Shown: positions 17,191-24,098 of the stretch, piece by piece | Position numbering within the stretch: the stretch's first letter is position 1 | How the letters are laid out: each line of letters opens with the position of its first letter | Assembly (NCBI GenBank): GCA_910584145.1 | Contig: CAJTXX010000031.1 | Span: 1 to 24,468, forward strand | DNA: 24,468 bases | Direction of reading: 5' to 3' | Source: an uncultured Eggerthellaceae bacterium | GTDB taxonomy: Bacteria; Actinomycetota; Coriobacteriia; Coriobacteriales; Eggerthellaceae | Notes under the pieces: generated by a model | The model's database searches: none | What the model saw: the letters and a program-made list of their open reading frames with translations, nothing else | What the model was told of the DNA's origin: nothing | Translations under genes and position numbers: made by a program

Positions 17191-18562
17191 CGGCGCGCTC
17201 CTCCAGCAGGCCCGCGGCGGCGAGCTCGGCCCGATACGCCCCCAGGTCGGCTTCGGCGCGGCGGGCGTAGGCGGCATAGCGCTCGCGCTTGTTCTTGATG
17301 CGCTCGATGAGCGGCACCATGATGCCGAAATTCACGTGCATGGGCTGATAGTCCTTCACGGCAGGGTCGGTAGCGTAGGCCATCAGCGCGCCGAAGGCCG
17401 TGGTGGGAGGCAAAGCGGGCGCCTCGATGCCCCGCAGCTCGGCCGCGATGGATATCGCCGCATGCAGCCCCGAGCGCATGGCCTCGCAATACCCTTCGGT
17501 GCCGGACACCTGCCCCGCCATGTACACGGGCACGCTGAACCGCGACGCCAGTTCCGCCGCCAGCCGGCCGGACGGCAGCACGACGCGCGGCGCATCCACA
17601 TAGGTGTTGCGGTGCATCACGCCGTAGCGCGCGAACTCCGCCTGCTCGAGCCCCGGTATCATGCGGAATACGCGGCGCTGCTCGGGGAAGGTGAGGTTCG
17701 TCTGGAACCCCACCAGGTTGAAGCAGGAGCCATGGGCATCCTCAGCGCGCAGCTGCACCGCAGCCCACGGGCGCCGCCCGGTGGCCGGGTCGGTCAGCCC
17801 CACCGGCTTCATAGGGCCGAACCGGGGCGCATCGGCGCCCTTGCGCGCTATCTCCTCGATAGGCTGGCAGGCCTGGAAGAGGTCGCGCGTCTCGAAGTCG
17901 CGCTTCACCACGCGCTCCGCATCCACGAGCGCCGCTATGAAGCGCTCGTAATCATCTTTGCTGAATGGGCAGTTCAGGTAGTCGCCCTGCCCCGGTTCGC
18001 CCTCGTAGCGGCTCTGCCGGAACACGCGGTCGGCATCGATGGAATCAGCCATGACCACCGGAGCAGCGGCGTCGTAGAACGCCAGATGCTCGCGCCCGGT
18101 GAGCTCTTGGAGGTCGGCCGCCAGAGCGTCGGATGTGAGCGGGCCAGTGGCGATCAGCAGGGCGTCGCAGCCCTCGCAGGCCGCCGCGAGCTCGCGCACC
18201 TCGGTGCGCACCACGCTCACGAGCGGATGCTCCTCCAACAGCGCGGTCACGCGCGCCGCGAACAGCGCGCGGTCTACCGCGAGCGCCCCGCCGGCGTCGA
18301 TGCTCGATGCGCGCGCAACCGCCATCAGATGCGACCCCAGCATGTCGAGCTCGGCCTTCAACATGCCCGCAGCCGTCTCTGGGTTCAGCGACTTGAGCGA
18401 GTTCGAGCACACGAGCTCGGCCATGTCGGCGCTGCGATGCACCGCCGTGGGCACCTCGGGGCGCATCTCGCAGAGTTCGACGCGCACGCCCCGCGCAGCC
18501 AGCGCGAGCGCCGCCTCGCTGCCCGCCAAGCCGCCGCCGATTATCCTCACCATCTTATCCAT
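17177..18562 (-). CDS. trmFO: tRNA (m5U54) methyltransferase, folate/FAD-dependent
   Basis: The product (461 aa from ATG 18562) methylates U54 in the tRNA T-loop using methylenetetrahydrofolate and FAD. The N-terminal FAD-binding motif is IIGGGLAGSEAA (7-18), followed by the family motif LCEMRP (30-35). Two conserved cysteines are seen, Cys52 (ELVCSNSLKS) and Cys232 (FQACQPIEE), equivalent to the catalytic pair known in Bacillus subtilis. PMKPVGL and the GEGY-like segment SGTEGYCEA are also typical. There is no Shine-Dalgarno site upstream, but a -10-like TATATT lies six bases before the ATG, so a leaderless mRNA is possible. An ATG three codons later is an alternative start. It lies 47 bp after dprA and overlaps xerC by 14 bp. 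Confidence 0.96.
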   Translation of the reverse strand: MDKMVRIIGGGLAGSEAALALAARGVRVELCEMRPEVPTAVHRSADMAELVCSNSLKSLNPETAAGMLKAELDMLGSHLMAVARASSIDAGGALAVDRALFAARVTALLEEHPLVSVVRTEVRELAAACEGCDALLIATGPLTSDALAADLQELTGREHLAFYDAAAPVVMADSIDADRVFRQSRYEGEPGQGDYLNCPFSKDDYERFIAALVDAERVVKRDFETRDLFQACQPIEEIARKGADAPRFGPMKPVGLTDPATGRRPWAAVQLRAEDAHGSCFNLVGFQTNLTFPEQRRVFRMIPGLEQAEFARYGVMHRNTYVDAPRVVLPSGRLAAELASRFSVPVYMAGQVSGTEGYCEAMRSGLHAAISIAAELRGIEAPALPPTTAFGALMAYATDPAVKDYQPMHVNFGIMVPLIERIKNKRERYAAYARRAEADLGAYRAELAAAGLLEERADAQR

Positions 18563-18568
18563 GCGCCA

Positions 18569-18574
18569 AATATA
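18569..18574 (-). promoter_or_regulatory. Possible -10 of trmFO, leaderless arrangement
   Basis: TATATT on the minus strand is followed by exactly six bases and then the trmFO ATG, placing the expected transcription start at the start codon. No -35 consensus was seen. Leaderless mRNAs are common in Actinobacteria, which makes this plausible. Confidence 0.4.
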
Positions 18575-18609
18575 CCATCTGATGCCCGCCGCAGCATGCG
18601 CGATGCGCA

Positions 18610-19542
18610 TCAGCGGCTAAGCGCAGGGCCGTACCTGCCATCGGGGTATTGCGCGATGCTGCCCGCCCGCACCTGCTGCGCCAACCAGAGCATCAGCTCC
18701 GGGAGCGCGACGCCCTCGCCCGCTGCCGCGGCGCAGGCCATCAGCTCGTCGAGGTCCATCGCCTGCGAGCGCAGCGCCCCGAGCAAGCATCCCAGGCCCG
18801 CCACAGGCGCGCGAGCGTCCGCTCCCGCAGCGCGCACATCCTCCTGCCGCAAGCAGCCGAAGAGGGAGAACAGCTGGTCGTAGAACGTGTCGTCATCGAC
18901 GATGGGAGTAGCCCCTTGGTAGATCAAGCGGTTCGCTCCGGCTGACGTAGGCGAGGTTATGGCACCGGGCACCACCAGCACCTCCCGATCGGCCGCCAGC
19001 GCCTCGTCAGCCGTGGAGAACGTGCCCGATGGCAGCCCGGCTTCCACGATGAGCGTGGCGCGCGACAAGCCCGCTATCAGGCGGTTCCGCTCGCGGAACA
19101 TCCACGGGCGGGGCCGCACATCCCACGCATGCTCCGAGACGACCGCACCTCCCGCATCGACGATGCGCTGGAAGAGCTCCCGGTTCTCGGCGGGGTACAC
19201 CTCGTCGCACCCCCCGCCTAGGAAGGCGACGGTGACGCCGCCCGCCGAGAGCGCTCCCTCGTGCGAGGCGGTGTCGCACCCGCGCGCCCCGCCGGAGATG
19301 ACAGCGACGCCCCGCTCGGCCGCTAAGCGGGCGAACCTCCGCGCGCACCCCTTGCCATACGGCGTCGCCTTCCTAGCCCCCACGATGGCGAGCCCCGCCG
19401 ACAGCGCTTCCGCCGAGCCGATGGCATACAGGGCCGCCGGCGGCTTCGGTATCGCGCGCAGCGGCGCGGGGAACAGCTCGTCGCCTGGGCGCAAGACCAT
19501 GCGCGGGCCCTCCAAGGCCCGGCGCGCCTCGCGCGCGCTCAC
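18610..19542 (-). CDS. dprA: DNA-processing protein DprA
   Basis: The product (310 aa) protects incoming single-stranded DNA and loads RecA during natural transformation. The Rossmann-fold core is clear: LAIVGARKATPYG (51-63), SGGARGCDTASH (83-94), VAFLGGGCDEVYPAEN (105-120), FRERNRLIAGLS (149-160) and VPGAITSPTSAGAN (191-204). A C-terminal winged-helix-like segment spans about 260-310. The start is the GTG at 19542, which overlaps the comM stop as GTGA and has GAGGGG upstream; the longer open frame ahead of it is not DprA-like. The N-terminus is short, without a clear SAM domain. An internal ATG at residue 15 is an alternative. The 4-bp overlap with comM indicates translational coupling. Confidence 0.94.
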   Translation of the reverse strand: MSAREARRALEGPRMVLRPGDELFPAPLRAIPKPPAALYAIGSAEALSAGLAIVGARKATPYGKGCARRFARLAAERGVAVISGGARGCDTASHEGALSAGGVTVAFLGGGCDEVYPAENRELFQRIVDAGGAVVSEHAWDVRPRPWMFRERNRLIAGLSRATLIVEAGLPSGTFSTADEALAADREVLVVPGAITSPTSAGANRLIYQGATPIVDDDTFYDQLFSLFGCLRQEDVRAAGADARAPVAGLGCLLGALRSQAMDLDELMACAAAAGEGVALPELMLWLAQQVRAGSIAQYPDGRYGPALSR

Positions 19543-21047
19543 CCTTGCCCCTCTCGGATGCGGAACCCGAACGCCTCGGCCAGATGCGCGCAGCCCACCT
19601 CTTGCGCCTGCTCCAGATCGGCGATGGTGCGCGCCACCCGCAAGCAGCTCATGAGGCCGCGGCCGCTCAGCGCATGCGCCTCGGCCATGCCCTCGGCGAA
19701 ATCGCGCTCGGCATCGCGCAAGCCGCACGAGGCGATCACCTCCTCGGAGCTCATGGAGCGCGGCGCTGCCGCTGCGCCCTCCATGCGCGCCCGGCGCCAC
19801 GAGGCGAACTCCCGCGCTTGCAGCACGCCTTCGCGCAGCTCCTGCGAGCTGGTGCCGCGACCCGCCTCGAACAGGCTCTTCGAGGGCAGGCGCCGCACAT
19901 CGAGCTGCATATCCATCCTATCGAGCAGCGGGCCGCCCACACGGGCCTGATACGATCGTATCTGCGGGATGGTGCATGTGCATTCATGCGCATCGTCGCC
20001 GTAATAGCCGCATGGGCAGGGGTTGGCCGCTGCCACCAGCATGAAGCGCGCCGGGAACTCGACGTTGCCATCGGCGCGCGTGAGGCAGACGCGCCCCGAT
20101 TCCAACGGCTGCCGCAGCCCTTGGAGCACCGACGGCTTGAACTCGGGCAGCTCGTCCAAGAACAGGGTGCCGCAATGCGCGAGCGATACCTCGCCGGGCC
20201 TGATGGGGTTCCCGCCGCCGAGCAACCCGGGCATCGTAGCCGAGTGGTGCGGATGCCTGAACGGCCGTTCGCCGCGCAGGATGGGCTCCATGTCCTCTTG
20301 CGCCACCGAATGCACGACGGCGGCTTGGAGCATCTCCTCTTGCTCGAGCGGCGGCATGATCGTGGATATCCGGCTGGCTATCATCGTCTTGCCCGAGCCC
20401 GGCGGGCCGCTCATCAGCAGCCCATGGCTGCCCGCCACCGCTATCTGCGCCGCGCGCTTCGCCGCCTCATGCCCGGCCACCTCGCTGAAATCGGCCGTCT
20501 GCTGCGCGCAGCGCGCACGCGCCGCCACCGGAGCGCGCACCGGCGCCAAGGGCCTCTCGCCCGCGAGCTCCCAGAGCCCCCGCAGCGCATGCTGGTCGAG
20601 CCCGTCGATGGGCATGGCCTCTTCCCCGCTGCTCACCAGCCCGAGGCCCTGCTGATGCGCGCATATCCCGAACGCGAGCATGCCCGCCACGCGCCGCACG
20701 GTCCCGTCGAGCGACAGCTCGCCCACGAACAGCCTGTCACGCAGCGCCTCCGGTCCGATCTGCCCGCTCGCTGCCAGTATGCCGAGCGCTATGGGCAGGT
20801 CGAACCCCGAGCCGCTCTTCCTGATATAACCCGGAGCCAGGTTCACCACGATCTTTTGATTGGGCATGGCGAACCCGCATGCTTTTATGGCGCTGCGCAC
20901 GCGCTCGCGCGCCTCCTGCACCGCTGTATCGGCCATGCCGACGATGCTGGTGCGCACGAGCCCCGAGCCCACCGACACCTCCACCGTCACCGGGATGGCC
21001 TCCACGCCGCGCAGCACCGCCCCTCTGACCGCGCACCTCGATTCCAT
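19539..21047 (-). CDS. comM: ComM/YifB-type AAA+ ATPase (Mg-chelatase-like)
   Basis: The product (502 aa) belongs to the ComM/YifB family, a hexameric helicase that promotes branch migration during integration of transformed DNA. The N-terminal Lon-like/ChlI region spans about 1-165. The AAA+ core has Walker A GPPGSGKT (214-221) and Walker B LFLDE (295-299). HPHHSATMPGLLGGG (265-279) and the cysteine cluster NPCPCGYYGDDAHECTC are family hallmarks, and the Mg-chelatase C-terminal region completes the protein. The ATG at 21047 shares its A with the TGA of yraN (TGATG), and the stop overlaps the dprA GTG, so three genes are coupled. The placement next to dprA supports a role in DNA uptake and recombination. 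It is not a chlorophyll enzyme despite the family name. Confidence 0.95.
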   Translation of the reverse strand: MESRCAVRGAVLRGVEAIPVTVEVSVGSGLVRTSIVGMADTAVQEARERVRSAIKACGFAMPNQKIVVNLAPGYIRKSGSGFDLPIALGILAASGQIGPEALRDRLFVGELSLDGTVRRVAGMLAFGICAHQQGLGLVSSGEEAMPIDGLDQHALRGLWELAGERPLAPVRAPVAARARCAQQTADFSEVAGHEAAKRAAQIAVAGSHGLLMSGPPGSGKTMIASRISTIMPPLEQEEMLQAAVVHSVAQEDMEPILRGERPFRHPHHSATMPGLLGGGNPIRPGEVSLAHCGTLFLDELPEFKPSVLQGLRQPLESGRVCLTRADGNVEFPARFMLVAAANPCPCGYYGDDAHECTCTIPQIRSYQARVGGPLLDRMDMQLDVRRLPSKSLFEAGRGTSSQELREGVLQAREFASWRRARMEGAAAAPRSMSSEEVIASCGLRDAERDFAEGMAEAHALSGRGLMSCLRVARTIADLEQAQEVGCAHLAEAFGFRIREGQG

Positions 21048-21496
21048 CAAGCCCCCGAGAAGGCGTTGATGTGGTGCCGTATGAGGGCCCGGTCGGGCGC
21101 GATGGCCACGATAGCCACCACATCGAAACGGACGGGCACATCGGTATCGTCGCACTGCGCCAGATACGCGAGCGCGATGCGCTCATACCTGCTGCGCTTG
21201 TCCTGGTCCACCGCCTCGGAAGGGAACCCGCGCTCCAGCGACGAGCGGGTCTTCACCTCCACGAACACGATGGCCCTGCCATCGCGCGCGATGATATCGG
21301 CCTCCCCCACCGCGCAGCTCCAATTGCGCTCCACGATCTCGTATCCGCGCTTGTAGAGGAACCGCACGGCGGCATCCTCTCCCCGCTTCCCCAGCTCCTT
21401 GTTGCGGACGCCCCGCTTCTTGGGCCTCTTGGCCACCCCCGGTCCCGGCGCCGCCACGGGCGCGTCGATCTGCAATGCGGCTTGCTGCGCTGCCAT
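21047..21496 (-). CDS. yraN: YraN/UPF0102 family endonuclease-like protein
   Basis: The product (149 aa) has the UPF0102 fold, a predicted PD-(D/E)xK nuclease. The core reads KELGKRGEDAA (33-43), VGEADIIARDG (63-73) and VFVEVKTRS (77-85); candidate metal-binding residues are Asp67, Glu80 and Lys82. About 30 residues before the core are Ala/Pro-rich and then basic (AKRPKKRG). The cellular role is unknown, but the gene is regularly found between rnhB and comM/dprA. The ATG at 21496 has AGGAGGAAG ahead of it. The longer open frame upstream is not protein-like. The stop overlaps the comM start by one base. It is the first gene of the yraN-comM-dprA unit, so the 288-bp region upstream should contain the promoter. 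Confidence 0.93.
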   Translation of the reverse strand: MAAQQAALQIDAPVAAPGPGVAKRPKKRGVRNKELGKRGEDAAVRFLYKRGYEIVERNWSCAVGEADIIARDGRAIVFVEVKTRSSLERGFPSEAVDQDKRSRYERIALAYLAQCDDTDVPVRFDVVAIVAIAPDRALIRHHINAFSGA

Positions 21497-21784
21497 CGCT
21501 TCCTCCTTCTCTCGGTGGAGGGATACGATAGGCGTCCCATCTGGCATCGGCATAGCGCATGAGCGACATCCGCCGCCATCGCATCTAGGCGCCTCTGTCC
21601 GCGAACGAGAGCGTAGCTGAGCCATGCATCTGCCGAGCCGCGGGCGCTGACGCAGCACGCATCTGCGCCGATGCGTCACAGAGCTGACGCGCATCTTGCG
21701 CAGACCTTGCGCAAAGCTCGCACCTTCGCGATAAGGAAGAGATGATGGAGGGAAAGCGCCCGATAGGGCTCAGGGAAGGAACCC
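21497..21784 (-). promoter_or_regulatory. Repeat-rich, structured leader region of yraN-comM-dprA
   Basis: These 288 bp hold no protein-like frame but many short repeats. GCATCT occurs at 21581, 21626, 21659 and 21691. ACGCATC/GATGCGT forms a 7-bp hairpin with a 6-nt loop at 21657-21676. GCGTCA/TGACGC forms a 6-bp hairpin at 21673-21690. The two share bases 21673-21676, so they cannot form together. CTTGCGCA is repeated at 21695-21702 and 21706-21713, an 11-bp period. The promoter was not identified; no good -10/-35 pair was seen. It could be a regulatory leader, an operator array or an unannotated small RNA. Confidence 0.4.
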
Positions 21785-22576
21785 TCAGAACAAGGATGCT
21801 TGGGTGAATTCACCGCAGAACGACACGCGGTGCACCGGGCTCAGGCCCAGCTCACGTATCGCCTGGCGATGAGCCGCTGTGCCGTAGCCTTTGTTCTCGG
21901 CGAAGCCGTAGCCCGGATAGGCGCGGTCGAGCTCGTCCATCAGGGCATCGCGCTCTACCTTCGCCACCACCGATGCCGCAGCGATGGCCGCCACGCGCGC
22001 ATCGCCCTTGACGATGCTGCGCTCGCGCGCATCGAGGCGCAGCGGGTTCCCGTCGAGCAGGACGAGTCCCGGCATCACGCCTTGCGCCTCCACCGCCTCT
22101 ATCGCGCGCAGGAACGCGCATCTCAGCGCGGCGGATATGCCCATCTCGTCGATCTGAGGAGCCTCCACGTACTGCACGCTCCACGCGAGGGCGGCCCCCT
22201 TCACCGCCTCGGCGATGCGCACGCGAGCATCTTCGCTCAGCTGCTTGGAGTCGTTCAGGCCCTTGATGCGCGGCTCGGGCGGCAGCACCACCGCGCCCAC
22301 CGCGAGCGGCCCGGCCATCGGCCCACGGCCCACCTCGTCGAGCCCCACAGCCGATGCAGCGCCCGCCTCGGCCATCAGCTCCTCTTGGAATGCGTACATC
22401 GACGCGAGGCGCTCCTGTTCGGCAGCGGCGGCTGCGAGCCGCGCGCGGGCTGTGCTCACCGCCTGCCTGACGCCCTTGCGCGTGTCGGCCGCGAGCGACC
22501 GCTCGAGCACCGCGAACTCGTCCGCGTCAGCGCAGCGGAGCTGCTCGCGTATCTGTTCCACCGTTATGTGCGCCAT
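21785..22576 (-). CDS. rnhB: Ribonuclease HII
   Basis: The product (263 aa) cleaves RNA embedded in or hybridised to DNA and starts ribonucleotide excision repair. The acidic catalytic residues are visible: Asp80 and Glu81 in GLDEVGRGPMAGP, Asp175 in LLDGN and Asp192 in KGDARVA, followed by AAASVVAKVERD and GYGFAENKGYGT. An N-terminal extension of about 75 residues (starting MAHITVEQIREQL) matches the extension known in Firmicutes enzymes and supports the ATG at 22576. This ATG lies only four bases after the T tract of the rplS terminator and has no obvious ribosome site. A later in-frame ATG (MYAFQEEL, residue 60) would lose the extension. It lies between rplS and yraN, the conserved order. 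Confidence 0.95.
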   Translation of the reverse strand: MAHITVEQIREQLRCADADEFAVLERSLAADTRKGVRQAVSTARARLAAAAAEQERLASMYAFQEELMAEAGAASAVGLDEVGRGPMAGPLAVGAVVLPPEPRIKGLNDSKQLSEDARVRIAEAVKGAALAWSVQYVEAPQIDEMGISAALRCAFLRAIEAVEAQGVMPGLVLLDGNPLRLDARERSIVKGDARVAAIAAASVVAKVERDALMDELDRAYPGYGFAENKGYGTAAHRQAIRELGLSPVHRVSFCGEFTQASLF

Positions 22577-22580
22577 AATG

Positions 22581-22606
22581 AAAAAGGCCCCGATGCCGGG
22601 GCCTTT
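22581..22606 (-). terminator. Intrinsic terminator after rplS
   Basis: AAAGGCCCCG pairs perfectly with CGGGGCCTTT (10 bp) around a GCAT tetraloop and is followed by T residues on the minus strand. It begins 5 bp after the rplS stop. It is the clearest terminator in the window and lies directly against the rnhB start codon, so rnhB expression depends on read-through or an unseen promoter. Confidence 0.92.
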
Positions 22607-22610
22607 GAGC

Positions 22611-22958
22611 TTACTGGAAGGACTTCTCTTTGATCTTCGCTGCCTTGCCCACCTTGTCGCGCAGGTAGTACAGCTTGGCGCGCCTGACCTTGCCCTTGCG
22701 CACGACCTCGATCTTCTCGATCTTGGGGGAATGCACCGGGAAGGTGCGCTCGACGCCCACCGAGAAGCTGATCTTGCGGACCGTGAAGGTCTCGCGGCTG
22801 CTCTCGCCGTGGCGGCGGATGACGTCACCCTGGAACACCTGGATGCGCTCGCGGTTGCCCTCCGTGATGCGGTAGTGCACCTTGACATTGTCGCCAGGCT
22901 TGAAATCCGGGATATCCTGCTTTATCTGCTGCTGCTCTATTGCGCGAATTACATCCAT
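22611..22958 (-). CDS. rplS: Large ribosomal subunit protein bL19
   Basis: The product (115 aa) is a 50S protein at the interface with the 30S subunit. FKPGDNVKVHYRITEGNRER, FQGDVIRRHG and the C-terminal KVRRAKLYYLRDKVGKAAKI are family hallmarks, and the length is standard. The ATG at 22958 is chosen because the conserved protein starts there (MDVIRAIEQQQ) with AGGAA seven bases upstream; the nine extra residues in the longer frame are not conserved in L19. A good promoter precedes it and a strong terminator follows, so it can be made as a single-gene transcript. Confidence 0.98.
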   Translation of the reverse strand: MDVIRAIEQQQIKQDIPDFKPGDNVKVHYRITEGNRERIQVFQGDVIRRHGESSRETFTVRKISFSVGVERTFPVHSPKIEKIEVVRKGKVRRAKLYYLRDKVGKAAKIKEKSFQ

Positions 22959-23026
22959 TTCAATATTCCTAGATCGTTCTTGCACCTATATGCGCGAGCG
23001 TGTATCCGCTTCGAACGCGATTTGTT

Positions 23027-23055
23027 AGTATACTGCTCGCCTTGGCCGAGCGCAA
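23027..23055 (-). promoter_or_regulatory. rplS promoter (-35 TTGCGC, 17 bp, -10 TATACT)
   Basis: On the minus strand TTGCGC (23050-23055) and TATACT (23027-23032) are separated by exactly 17 bp, the best housekeeping-type promoter in the window. Transcription would start near 23020, giving a leader of about 60 nt. It begins only 12 bp after the azlD stop. A small 5-bp inverted repeat (AGGGA/TCCCT) lies between azlD and the -35 but is too weak to call a terminator. Confidence 0.75.
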
Positions 23056-23067
23056 GGGACATTTTCC

Positions 23068-23391
23068 CTAGATGAGCAGCAGCAGCGCGTAGACGGCCAC
23101 CCCCGTCACCGCGCACCAGAGCAGCGAGCGCGTCGCCAGCGCCACTACCACGACCACCGCCGCCACGATGAGCGGTATGGCCGCCGGCCAGAGGCCCTGC
23201 GCGAACATGCCCGGCGCCAGCAGGTCGTTCGCCACGAGCGCCGCGAACGCAGCCGCCGGTATCAGCCCGAGCGCGCGGGTGGCCCACGCGGGCAGCTCCC
23301 TGCCCTTCAGCAGGAACAGCGGCAGCACCCGGCACACCAAGATGGTGATGGAGCACCCCACCAGTATCACCCAGAACTCGCCCCAGCTCAT
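23068..23391 (-). CDS. azlD: AzlD-type branched-chain amino acid exporter subunit
   Basis: The product (107 aa) is the small subunit of a two-component amino-acid exporter (AzlCD/BrnFE family) in the cytoplasmic membrane. It has about four hydrophobic segments, and the family feature CRVLPLFLLKG lies at 20-30. Length is typical (about 100-110 aa). The ATG at 23391 overlaps the azlC stop as ATGA, with AGGGGAG six bases upstream inside azlC. It acts as the partner of AzlC. Substrate is inferred from the family: branched-chain amino acids, and methionine in some members. Confidence 0.9.
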   Translation of the reverse strand: MSWGEFWVILVGCSITILVCRVLPLFLLKGRELPAWATRALGLIPAAAFAALVANDLLAPGMFAQGLWPAAIPLIVAAVVVVVALATRSLLWCAVTGVAVYALLLLI

Positions 23392-24098
23392 CGGCTGCTC
23401 CCCTTCTGCGCGACCGCGCGCTCGCGCAGCGTGCAATACACGAGCGCCACCGCGACCCCGGCCACAGCCCCGATGAGGATAGCCGGCCCGCCCAAGCCGG
23501 CGAGCTTGCACACGTAGACGCCGATCATGGCCACCACGGCCGCCACGATGTTCGCCGAGGTCATCTTCTGCGTCACCAGCAGGCAGATGAAGATCGACGT
23601 CATGGCGAACGCGGCTATGTTCAAAGGGATGCCGATAGCCGCCCCGATGAGCACCCCGAAGAAGTTCGACAGCGCCCACGACGACTGCGAGAACAGGTTC
23701 ACCATGAGGGCCCGGCCGATCGACCAATCGCCTTCTTGGAAGCGGGCGGCCGACACGCCGTAGCTCTCGTCGGTGACGGTGGCGGCGAATAGGAAGGCCA
23801 CACGCTTCGAGACGCCCTCGGCGAAGGGGGCGAAGTAAGCCGAGTAGAGCATCTGCCGGCTGTTCACGAACGAGACGCTGGCGATGATGGATGCCGCCGG
23901 TGCGCCTGTCAGGTACATGTTAGGGACCATGAACTGCCCCGCGCCCGAGTAGAACACGATCGACATCAGGAGCGCTTGCAGCGCATCCAGCCCGATGGAA
24001 TCGCAGAGGATGCCGCATGGTATGCCGATGGCGACATACCCGAGCATGACGGGCACCGCGGCGCTGAACGCCTGCTGTATATGCGCGCGGCTGGGCAT
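23388..24098 (-). CDS. azlC: AzlC-type branched-chain amino acid exporter subunit
   Basis: The product (236 aa) is the large polytopic subunit of the AzlCD/BrnFE exporter. Hydrophobic segments run throughout, from FSAAVPVMLGYVAIGIPCGI (10-29). Family motifs include YSGAGQFM (about 49-56), VNSRQMLYSAYFAP (about 77-90) and TDESYGV. The ATG at 24098 is preferred because it shares its A with the TGA of mtnA (TGATG) and has AGGTG six bases upstream. A GTG at 24107, three codons earlier, is an alternative. Start and stop overlaps on both sides make mtnA-azlC-azlD a coupled unit. Confidence 0.92.
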   Translation of the reverse strand: MPSRAHIQQAFSAAVPVMLGYVAIGIPCGILCDSIGLDALQALLMSIVFYSGAGQFMVPNMYLTGAPAASIIASVSFVNSRQMLYSAYFAPFAEGVSKRVAFLFAATVTDESYGVSAARFQEGDWSIGRALMVNLFSQSSWALSNFFGVLIGAAIGIPLNIAAFAMTSIFICLLVTQKMTSANIVAAVVAMIGVYVCKLAGLGGPAILIGAVAGVAVALVYCTLRERAVAQKGSSR

